From AP-15 sp963796155 (GTDB taxonomy: Bacteria; Pseudomonadota; Alphaproteobacteria; ATCC43930; CGMCC-115725), in the NCBI GenBank assembly GCA_963796155.1, contig CAWCKT010000010.1:72841-136840 (forward strand): DNA of 64,000 nucleotides, given 5' to 3'. Under the pieces are notes generated by a model that saw nothing but the letters and a program-made list of their open reading frames with translations, had not been told where the DNA came from and did not search any database. Each line of letters starts with the position of its first letter. Position 1 is the stretch's first letter. The position numbers and the translations under genes were made by a program. This document shows positions 55,139-64,000 of this stretch, piece by piece.

Positions 55139-56670
55139 GAGCCTTCCGCTCCGAAGTTTGTCTCGGGCGAGGACGCGGGAGCGGCGGGTACCGCCGCAAG
55201 CACCCCGGCAACCGCGCGCCGCCACCCGGCATAGCGCTCCTCGCGCTCGGCTTCGAGCATCTGCGGGGTAAAGCGGCGCTCGGGCAGCCATTGCCCGGCC
55301 ATCGTTTGTGGGTCGGGATAGAGCCCGCGCGTCAGGCCTGCGACATACCCGGCACCCCATGCGGTGGTTTCGACCGAAGCCGGCCGTTCGACAGCTGCCG
55401 GCAAGATATCGGCAACGAACTGCATCGCCCAATCGCTTGCCGCCATCCCGCCATCGACGCGCAGGGCGCCGATCGGGGTCCTCGCGTCGGCGGCCATCGC
55501 CTCGAGGAGATCGCGCGTCTGGTAGCCAACCGCCTCGAGGATCGCTCGGGCAATCTCGGGCAGGCCGCACTCTGCCGTAAGCCCGATCAAGCCGCCGCGC
55601 GCGTGCGGCGACCAGTAGGGCGCGCCGAGCCCGGCAAAACCGGGGACGAGATAGAGACGCTGCCGCGGATCGGCCCGCCCGGCGAGGCTCGCCACTTCCG
55701 CCGCAGTCACGATCGCTCCGAGCCGGTCGCGCAACCATTGCACCGCCGCGCCGGCGACGAAGATGCTTCCCTCGAGGGCATAGGCGGTCTCCCCGCCTAG
55801 CCGATAGGCGATCGTCGTCAGCAATCGGTGACGGGATGCGGCCGGTTCGCTGCCGATATTAAGGAGGGCAAACGCCCCGGTGCCGTAGGTCGTCTTGATC
55901 ATGCCCGGCCGGAAGCAGGCCTGGCCGATCGCTGCCGCCTGCTGGTCCCCGGCCATGCCGGCGATCGGGGCCGTCGTGCCGAGAGCGTCGGGTGTTGCCG
56001 CGCCGTAATCCGCGCCGGTGTCCAGCACATCGGGCAGCAGCGCAGGCGGGATGCCGAGCGCGTTGAGAAGTTCCGCATCCCAGTCAAGCCGTCCGATGTC
56101 GAACAGCATCGTACGCGCGGCGTTTGTCACATCGGTCGCGTGACGCCGACCGCCGGAGAGCCGCCACAGCAGAAAACTGTCGATCGTGCCAAACGCGATC
56201 TCGCCCGCACGGGCCCGCTGGAGGAGCCCTGGCACGCTGTCGAGCAGCCAGCGGATTTTCGACGCGGAAAAATAGGGGTCGACAACGAGCCCTGTGCGTC
56301 GCCCGACGAGTTCCGCGAGCCCCTCGGTACGCCAGCGCTCGCACAGCTCCGCAGTCCGGCGGTCCTGCCAGACGATCGCGTTATAGACCGGGAGGCCGGT
56401 GGCGCGCTCCCACAGAACGGTAGTTTCACGCTGGTTGGTGATGCCGATCGCCGCAATCGGGCCGTCGGCGACCGTGAGTGCTTCGCGGCTGGTCGAGAGG
56501 ACGCTCTGCCAGATTTCCTCGGGATCGTGCTCGACCCAGCCCGGTCGCGGATGCAGTTGGGTCAGCGCGATCTGCGCGCTGCTTCGCACCCGTCCGGTCG
56601 CGTCGAACAGGATCGCACGAGTGCTCGTCGTGCCCTGGTCGATCGCCAGAACATAAGCCTTGCTGGCCAT
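55135..56670 (-). CDS. glpK: Glycerol kinase
   Basis: A FGGY-family kinase of 511 residues making glycerol 3-phosphate with ATP: KAYVLAIDQGTTSTRAILFD, ITNQRETTVLWERATGLPVY and NAIVWQDRRTAELC, GMAGDQQAAAIGQACFRPGM, KTTYGTGAFALLNIG. The ATG at 56670 gives the conventional start MASKAYVLAIDQG; a longer open frame upstream runs into the 5S gene. It starts only about 60 bases after the 5S rRNA on the same strand, with no clear terminator between. Confidence 0.95.
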   Translation of the reverse strand: MASKAYVLAIDQGTTSTRAILFDATGRVRSSAQIALTQLHPRPGWVEHDPEEIWQSVLSTSREALTVADGPIAAIGITNQRETTVLWERATGLPVYNAIVWQDRRTAELCERWRTEGLAELVGRRTGLVVDPYFSASKIRWLLDSVPGLLQRARAGEIAFGTIDSFLLWRLSGGRRHATDVTNAARTMLFDIGRLDWDAELLNALGIPPALLPDVLDTGADYGAATPDALGTTAPIAGMAGDQQAAAIGQACFRPGMIKTTYGTGAFALLNIGSEPAASRHRLLTTIAYRLGGETAYALEGSIFVAGAAVQWLRDRLGAIVTAAEVASLAGRADPRQRLYLVPGFAGLGAPYWSPHARGGLIGLTAECGLPEIARAILEAVGYQTRDLLEAMAADARTPIGALRVDGGMAASDWAMQFVADILPAAVERPASVETTAWGAGYVAGLTRGLYPDPQTMAGQWLPERRFTPQMLEAEREERYAGWRRAVAGVLAAVPAAPASSPETNFGAEGS

Positions 56671-56729
56671 GACGTCGAGCCTCGGGAACGCCGGCAGAGG
56701 CTGGGGAGAGAGAGTTGGGGGTTTGGCGG

Positions 56730-56848
56730 GCCTGGCGGCGACCAACTCTTCCGCCGCTTGAGCGGCAGTACCATGGGCGCAGAGGGTTTTCACGGCCGAG
56801 TTCGGGATGGGATCGGGTGTTTGGCCCCTCGCTATGGCCACCAGGCCG
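56730..56848 (-). rRNA. rrf: 5S ribosomal RNA
   Basis: Reading the minus strand gives GGCCTGGTGGCCATAGCGAG, CCCGATCCCATCCCGAACTC and GCGCCCATGGTACTG, the conserved 5S landmarks; the ends pair (GCCTGG.GGC / GCCGCCAGGC). About 119 bases; ends placed to within a few bases. Last gene of the rRNA operon. Confidence 0.95.
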
Positions 56849-56979
56849 GCAAAGCTCCCTTGGGGTGAGGTGTGAGGTGAGGGAAGTGTCTGGCGAGGCC
56901 GCGGCGGCCGGCCCCCCTGCTTTCGCCAGGGGCAAGCTCTGGCCGGGAGGGGGTTTGGCGCTGCACGCGGGCGGTTTCC

Positions 56980-57022
56980 GGTGGAACAATGTTCCACCGT
57001 TGCGGTGGAACCGCGTTCCACC
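56980..57022. repeat. Twin hairpins in the 23S-5S spacer
   Basis: Two consecutive perfect 8-bp stems with the same arms: GGTGGAAC-AAT-GTTCCACC (56980-56998) and GGTGGAAC-CGC-GTTCCACC (57004-57022). Only the 3-base loops differ. Their location just after the mature 23S end suggests a role in rRNA processing. Confidence 0.75.
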
Positions 57023-57359
57023 GCTGCGGCGCCACCGGGGCGGCGCCGGGATCAAGCCGATCGAGCGATTAGTACCGGTTGGCTGCACGGGTTACCCCGC
57101 TTCCACCTCCGGCCTATCGACGTGGTGGTCTGCCACGGCTCTCGGCGAGACCTGGTTTTGAGGAGGGTTTCCCGCTTAGATGCGTTCAGCGGTTATCCCG
57201 TCCGCACTTAGCTACCCGGCGGTGCGGCTGGCGCCACAACCGGTCCACCAGAGGTGCGTCCCTCCCGGTCCTCTCGTACTGGGGAGAGCGCCTCGCAAGT
57301 CTCATACACCCACGGCAGATAGGGACCGAACTGTCTCACGACGTTCTAAACCCAGCTCA

Positions 57360-57403
<44 letters not shown>

Positions 57404-57404
57404 C

Positions 57405-57444
<40 letters not shown>

Positions 57445-57473
57445 GACGCCGTCGATATGGACTCTTGGGCGTC

Positions 57474-57527
<54 letters not shown>

Positions 57528-57669
57528 GCGGGACCACCGGATCACTATGGCCGACTTTCGTCTCTGCTCGAGCCGTCGCTCTCGCAGTCAGGCGGGCTTG
57601 TGCCATTGCACTCCGCAGCTGATTTCCGACCAGCCTGAGCCCACCATCGCGCGCCTCCGTTACCTTTTG

Positions 57670-57700
<31 letters not shown>

Positions 57701-57956
57701 ATGCAGGGTCCCGGGCCCGGCTTCACGGGCCGCGGTTAGATGCCAGCGAACATAAGGGCGGTATTTCAAGGCTGCCTCCCCCCCAACTGGCGCCGGGGGT
57801 TCATCGGCTCCCGCCTATCCTACACATATGCTCCCTAACACCACTGCAAAGCTGTAGTAAAGGTGCACGGGGTCTTTCCGTCTGACCGCGGGAACTCCGC
57901 ATCTTCACGGAGAATTCAATTTCGCTGAGCCGGTGTTGGAGACAGCGGGGAAGTCG

Positions 57957-58051
<95 letters not shown>

Positions 58052-58627
58052 GGGAGCTTGCACCCCTCCTCTTAACCTTCCGGCACCGGGCAGGCGTCAG
58101 ACCCTATACGTCGTCTTGCGACTTCGCAGAGCCCTGTGTTTTTAGTAAACAGTCGCCACCCCCAACTCTGTGCCCCCCACGGCTGCTTGCGCAACCGCAG
58201 GGCCCCCTTCTCCCGAAGTTACGGGGGCATTTTGCCGAGTTCCTTCAACACCGTTCTCTCAAGCGCCTGGGTATGCTCTACCCGTCCACCTGTGTCGGTT
58301 TGGGGTACGGTCTATGTGCCGGCGCTGTTTCCCGGAAGACCCGCGCCGCCCCTCCAATCCAATAAGAAGAGACGACTTTCGGCCTTCGTCACGCTCCGGC
58401 AGGCGGGGGAATGTTGACCCCCTTCCCATCGGCTACGGCCTTCGCCCTCGCCTTAGGGGCCCGGCTAACCCTGCGCGGATTAACCTTGCGCAGGAACCCT
58501 TGGACTTTCGGCGTGAGGGTCTCTCACCCTCATTACCGCTACTCATGTCAGCATTCGCGCTTCCGATACCTCCACAACCGCTCGCGCGATTGCTTCGCCG
58601 GCCTACGGAACGCTCCGCTACCACTCC

Positions 58628-59064
58628 GGAGGACAGAAGACGGACGACAGACGACGGATTGTTCAAAGCTTGTCGGCCAAGCTCTGCAACATGCGTGTGA
58701 TCGTCTGGTATTGCTCGCGCCACTGTCGCCACATCGGCTCATCGATATAGTCGAGGTCGAGGGCATAGCGCAGCCATACCCGCATCTCGTCGCTCGACCC
58801 GATCGCCATCTGCAGAAACCGGCGGAATTCCGGCTTCGACCGCTTCTGACGACCGTAGCCTTCGGCGATATTGGCGCAGATGGACTTCGAAGCCCGCCGG
58901 ATCTGATCGGCCAGAGCACGCTGCTCCACCGCCGGGAACCTCAGGCTTGCACGATGGATCTCAAGTGACACGCGGTAAGCGCGCTGGAAGACCTCGAGAT
59001 CTTCGAACGACACGACCCGCTTGCGTTCTTCCATCTGTCCTCTGTCGTCTGTCTTCTGTCCTCC
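58628..59064 (-). mobile_element. 23S rRNA intervening sequence (IVS) in helix 45
   Basis: The insert is bounded by terminal inverted repeats of 24 bases, GGAGGACAGAAGACGGACGA at the left (58628-58651) and its complement with one mismatch at the right (59041-59064). Before the insert the 23S block matches GGAACGCTCCGCTACC and after it GCAGCTTCGGTGCGCGG, which are adjacent in normal 23S around E. coli position 1170. IVSs like this are normally cut out by RNase III without ligation, leaving split 23S rRNA. It carries a protein gene. Confidence 0.88.
58663..59034 (-). CDS. Four-helix-bundle protein encoded in the 23S IVS (S23-type)
   Basis: A 123-residue protein: SFEDLEVFQRAYRVSLEIHR, AVEQRALADQIRRASKSICA and NIAEGYGRQKRSKPEFRRFL, with QMAIGSSDEMRVWL, the hallmark motifs of the 23S intervening-sequence protein family (pentameric four-helix bundles). 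Its cellular role is unknown. It lies on the rRNA strand, so any translation would have to come from the rRNA transcript before or after excision. Its frame is intact, implying selection or recent arrival. Confidence 0.92.
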   Translation of the reverse strand: MEERKRVVSFEDLEVFQRAYRVSLEIHRASLRFPAVEQRALADQIRRASKSICANIAEGYGRQKRSKPEFRRFLQMAIGSSDEMRVWLRYALDLDYIDEPMWRQWREQYQTITRMLQSLADKL

Positions 59065-59127
59065 GAAATCCGCAGCTTCGGTGCGCGGCTTGAGCCCCGT
59101 TACATTTTCGGCGCCGGACGGCTGATA

Positions 59128-59185
<58 letters not shown>

Positions 59186-60286
59186 TTGTCTTGGCCTTCC
59201 CACATCCTTCCCCACTTAGCCGCGACTGGGGGACCTTAGCTGGCGGTCTGGGCTGTTCCCCTCTCGACGACGGACCTTAGCACCCGCCGTCTGACTGCCG
59301 CGCTCCGCTCGCCGGTATTCGGAGTTTGGTTGGGTTTGGTAAGGCTCGCGCCCCCCTAGCCCATCCAGTGCTCTACCCCCGGCGGCGAGCACGCGACGCT
59401 CTACCTCAATAGATTTCGCGGAGAACCAGCTATTTCCGGGTTTGATTGGCCTTTCACCCCTAGCCACAAGTCATCCCCTACTTTTGCAACAGTAGTGGGT
59501 TCGGTCCTCCAGTGCGTGTCACCGCACCTTCAACCTGCCCATGGCTAGATCACCCGGTTTCGGGTCTGATCCCGGCAACTGGGATCCGCCCCATTCGGAC
59601 TCGCTTTCGCTGCGCCTGCGCCTAACGGCTTAAGCTTGCTGCCAAGACCAACTCGCTGACCCATTATACAAAAGGTACGCCGTCAGCCCGGTGATCCGAG
59701 GACCACCCGACCTCCGACTGCTTGTAGGCATCCGGTTTCAGGAACTCTTTCACTCCCCTCGTCGGGGTGCTTTTCACCTTTCCCTCACGGTACTGGTGCA
59801 CTATCGGTCACTGAGGAGTATTTAGGCTTGGAGGGTGGTCCCCCCATCTTCAGACAGGATGGCTCGTGTCCCGCCCTACTCGCGGACCCTTGTCCCGGTT
59901 TCCCGTACGGGGCTGTCACCCGCTGCGGCCCGCCGTTCCAGGCGCTTCCGGTACCCAAGACAAGAGCCACTGGCCTGATCCGCGTTCGCTCGCCACTACT
60001 GACGGAATCTCGCAGCGCCGGCGCTCGCCGCCGCCGCCAATCCTGCCAAAAGCAGGATTGTGTTGATGTCTGTTCCTCCGGCTACTGAGATGTTTCAGTT
60101 CGCCGGGTTTGCCTCACGGCCCTATGAATTCAGACCGTGATCTCCCTTGCGGGAGGGGTTGCCCCATTCGGAGATCCCGGGATCACCGATCGCTCGCATC
60201 TCCCCCGGGCTTTTCGCAGCGTGCCGCGTCCTTCATCGCCTCTCAGTGCCAAGGCATCCACCAGATGCCCTTACCTCGCGCTTGAT

Positions 60287-60613
60287 CACCGGTCTCCGCG
60301 TCGCCGCAGAGACCGCACAAAACCGCCGCGCACAGGGCCAAACCCCGTTCCCGCGTCAGCGGGGACGGCGTCCCCGCACAGGCGGGGACCCATAGCGGCG
60401 GCCTCGCATGAAGACACTTCTCTCGGACACCGCCGGCGAGCCTCGCCGGCACCCTCCCAGAGGCGAGGCATCGCCTCCTCAAGAGGGCGCCACGCAGCGC
60501 CGGCCGGGCGGTGTCCGCCTCGGTCACAACAACTCTCTCTTCACCCGTCAATCAACCCCCCGTCGCGGTCGCCCGCAACGGGATCCTTGGCTTCGCCGAG
60601 CTGGCTTTGCCGG
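60287..60613 (-). other. Spacer between tRNA-Ala and 23S rRNA
   Basis: About 330 bases of transcribed spacer. It contains a hairpin with stem CCCCGC(A/G)...GCGGGGAC around 60355-60390 (from GGGGACGGCGTCCCCGC and its partner GCGGGGACC). No gene is present; open frames here have no pattern. Confidence 0.6.
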
Positions 60614-60689
60614 TGGTGGAGGTGAACGGATTCGAACCGATGACCTCCTGCTTGCAAAGCAGGCGCTCTCCCAGCTGAGCTACACCCCC
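60614..60689 (-). tRNA. tRNA-Ala (TGC)
   Basis: The minus strand reads GGGGGTGTAGCTCAGCTGGG, anticodon loop CTTTGCAAG (anticodon TGC), and T arm GGTTCGAATCC, ending in encoded CCA. 76 bases; standard place in the rRNA operon. Confidence 0.97.
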
Positions 60690-60755
60690 AGCCAGAAAAC
60701 AGAGACCAGAACACAGAAAACAGAATTTCTGATCTCTGTTTCCTGTTTTCAGGAG

Positions 60756-60829
60756 TGGGCCAGGGAGGATTTGAACCTCCGACCTCACGCTTATCAAGCG
60801 CGCGCTCTAACCAGCTGAGCTACTAGCCC
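60756..60829 (-). tRNA. tRNA-Ile (GAT)
   Basis: The minus strand reads GGGCTAGTAGCTCAGCTGGT, anticodon loop TTGATAA (anticodon GAT) and T arm GGTTCAAATCC; the acceptor GGGCTAG pairs with CTGGCCC, then discriminator A. The 3' CCA is not encoded (sequence continues CTC), unlike the tRNA-Ala next to it. Confidence 0.95.
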
Positions 60830-62565
<1,736 letters not shown>

Positions 62566-62971
62566 ATCCCGGGCCAAAGCTCGCCCAAAAGCGCGCTCGA
62601 CCCGTCCAAGGGCCTCCAAAACGCTCGCATAGACGCGCAAGCATCCGGCGACCCGCGCCGCCGCCCGCGCATCCCTTCCCACCTTCTCCACCCTCTCAAT
62701 CAGCACTCCCCCCGCAACCTTCCCGAAGCAGAGGGGCCGCGCTTATAAGCCCTCCTCCCACCCCACGTCAACACCGGATGTCGATCGGTGAGGCCGGGTG
62801 TCTGGGGTCTGCCCTCGACGGCGCGGCGGCCATCCCGCCACCTTCGCGGCGAGCGACGCCCCTTCCTCGTTGACAGTAGGACCTCGCCCTCCGAGGGGCG
62901 CAGCAACCCGTTAACCTAATCTTCATATCCCGCAATGTCCAGGGGATCGTCGCCAAAAATTATTCCGGCAG
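62566..62971 (-). other. rRNA operon leader and promoter region
   Basis: No gene. The 170 bases next to the 16S start form the transcribed leader; the promoter is at 62743-62771. The rest, up to the DUF1489 stop, contains only a short AT-poor gap. Confidence 0.55.
62743..62771 (-). promoter_or_regulatory. Promoter of the rRNA operon
   Basis: On the minus strand, TTGACG (62766-62771) and TTATAA (62743-62748) are separated by 17 bases, a near-ideal sigma-70 promoter with GC-rich sequence after the -10 box. Transcription would start near 62736, about 170 bases before the 16S 5' end. Confidence 0.75.
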
Positions 62972-63382
62972 TCAAATCAGACCGAGGGCGCGCAGCTCGG
63001 CGAGCATCCGGTCGGCGGGCATCTCCGCGGGTACCGAGCGATCGGGCGGCGCGTCCTCCGGCAACAGATACCGCCATCCCTGGAAGGGCCGGCACGCCCG
63101 GGGGAGAGTAGGCACCAGCTCCGGATCGACATCGATCAGGCAATAGCGACGGCCCGTATCGTCTCGTCCGCCGCGAAATCCGGTCACCAGCTGGCGCAGC
63201 CGGATCTGACCGCGGATGACCCAATAGATCGATCCCCCTGCGAGCACCTCGTGCGCCCGCCGCGGGCGGTTCCTGGTATAGACCCAGTTCCCGCCGCGTT
63301 CGGCCGCCCGCGCCTTCCGGACGCGGCGCAGATGGTCGATGTCGTCGATGCCGACGGCGAGCTTCAGCAGGTGCAGCGGCAT
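62972..63382 (-). CDS. DUF1489 family protein
   Basis: A 136-residue protein: MPLHLLKLAVGIDDIDHLRR, YTRNRPRRAHEVLAGGSIYW and VIRGQIRLRQLVTGF, then RRYCLIDVDPELVPTLPRAC and PFQGWRYL are the family's usual segments. DUF1489 is common in Alphaproteobacteria and has no known function. It starts 6 bases after the carboxylase stop on the same strand, so it is probably co-transcribed with it. Confidence 0.9.
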   Translation of the reverse strand: MPLHLLKLAVGIDDIDHLRRVRKARAAERGGNWVYTRNRPRRAHEVLAGGSIYWVIRGQIRLRQLVTGFRGGRDDTGRRYCLIDVDPELVPTLPRACRPFQGWRYLLPEDAPPDRSVPAEMPADRMLAELRALGLI

Positions 63383-63388
63383 CCGTGT

Positions 63389-64000
63389 TTATGGCGCCCG
63401 ACCAGGCTGCGCACGGCCGTCGGCCTCGTTCTCGCGTTCGGGCGGGGCAAGAACGATCAGCTCCGCGCCCTCCTCGACCAGATCGCCCACGGCGAAGCGA
63501 ACCGCTTCGACAGTCCCGTCGGCCGGTGCTGCGACCGTGTGCTCCATCTTCATCGCCTCGATGATCAGCAGCGGCTCACCGCGGTGCACGCTGTCGCCGG
63601 TCCCGACCAGGAGCTGAGTAACCCGTCCCGGCATCGGAGCGGTCAGCCGGCCGGCCGCCGGATCATCGCCTTCATGGGCGGCAAGCGGGTCGATCTCGAC
63701 CAGCCGCCAGTTTTGCCCGGCCAGAAAGACCGCCGTTTCGGCGCCCTGATCGAGCACGGTGGCGCCACTGCGAACACCATCGAGCACCACGCTCAGGGTA
63801 CCGTCGGGCCGTCCTTCGCCGGCGGCGTGGATCACCTCCTCGCCGAGCTGCAGCAGCCAGTCCCCGGCTCGGGCGCGGGCGATGACTGTCCGCTCCTCCG
63901 TCCCGTCGAAAAAAACCAGCGTCTGATGGCTTTCCCCGTTGAGCCGCCAGCCATCGACCCGAGCCCACGGCGAATTGGGCTCGCCGGAGCGAACCGCCGC
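63389..64000 (-). CDS. Biotin-containing alpha subunit of an acyl-CoA carboxylase (3-methylcrotonyl/propionyl type), C-terminal part
   Basis: About 204 codons of the C-terminal end, with the rest beyond the window. It has SPWARVDGWRLNGESHQTLV (BT domain, typical of methylcrotonyl-CoA carboxylase alpha subunits) and the biotin-lysine motif LLIIEAMKMEHTVAAPADGT near residue 150 of this part. The carboxylase carries CO2 on biotin for leucine or odd-chain breakdown; which substrate cannot be told from the tail. An internal GTG at 63835 is not a real start, as coding continues upstream to 64000. Confidence 0.9.
   Translation of the reverse strand, partial: AAVRSGEPNSPWARVDGWRLNGESHQTLVFFDGTEERTVIARARAGDWLLQLGEEVIHAAGEGRPDGTLSVVLDGVRSGATVLDQGAETAVFLAGQNWRLVEIDPLAAHEGDDPAAGRLTAPMPGRVTQLLVGTGDSVHRGEPLLIIEAMKMEHTVAAPADGTVEAVRFAVGDLVEEGAELIVLAPPERENEADGRAQPGRAP

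Noticed and set aside
55135..57021. A 628-residue glycerol kinase with a long N-terminal extension
   Set aside because: The extension is translated from the 5S rRNA gene and the 23S-5S spacer; the normal start is ATG 56670.

Overview
This 64-kb window is chromosomal DNA, rich in G and C, from an alphaproteobacterium. The basis is the rRNA sequence features (16S - tRNA-Ile - tRNA-Ala - 23S - 5S order), an Rrf2-sufBCDSUT cluster, hopanoid-associated hpnM/hpnN, a CIRCE-controlled groESL, a DUF1489 protein and a biotin-carrying acyl-CoA carboxylase subunit. The many LLM flavin enzymes, amidohydrolases and an orphan Rieske oxygenase suggest a free-living soil or water heterotroph, perhaps Rhodospirillales-like. 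I cannot assign a genus.

Layout. 1-88: start of a response regulator leaving the window. 313-6497: Fe-S assembly operon, in which sufD carries a one-base frameshift that puts it in frame with sufS. 6.5-8.6 kb: remnant of a cystathionine gamma-synthase-type gene, DUF192 protein, alpha/beta hydrolase. 8.96-11.05 kb: CIRCE, groES, groEL, terminator. 11.05-11.94 kb: no convincing gene. 11.94-14.25 kb: envelope-type operon (frameshifted methyltransferase, LpxH-like phosphoesterase, GT2). 14.3-19.6 kb: D-aminoacylase, two small membrane proteins, Rieske oxygenase, sulfotransferase. 19.57-22.98 kb: hpnN and hpnM. 23-30 kb: patchy region with gene fragments (DUF488, FAH, resolvase), an LLM enzyme, an adenylate cyclase, a frameshifted haloperoxidase-type hydrolase and a flavin monooxygenase. 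30.07-32.80 kb: compact histidine kinase - KaiC-like ATPase - receiver operon. 33.4-53.3 kb: catabolic region with LLM enzymes, a MetE-like protein, CMD protein, amidohydrolases, enoyl-CoA hydratase, MFS transporter, NHL and LVIVD proteins and a COG0523 GTPase. 53.3-54.4 kb: PEP-CTERM protein behind a canonical sigma-54 promoter. 54.4-56.7 kb: broken lipoprotein hydrolase, cupin, glycerol kinase. 56.7-62.8 kb: rRNA operon (minus strand) whose 23S gene is interrupted in helix 45 by an intervening sequence encoding a four-helix-bundle protein. 62.97-64.0 kb: DUF1489 and a carboxylase alpha subunit running off the edge.

The main points for a second look are the intervening sequence and related stems in the rRNA operon, the HK-KaiC-receiver module without kaiA or kaiB, the sigma-54/PEP-CTERM promoter with repeated upstream motifs, the LLM-MetE-like-LLM-LLM-CMD cluster, and palindromic G/C repeats that have entered the ends of sufS and a LysR gene. 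Three one-base indels in otherwise intact genes, two of them in C runs, may be sequence errors rather than biology.
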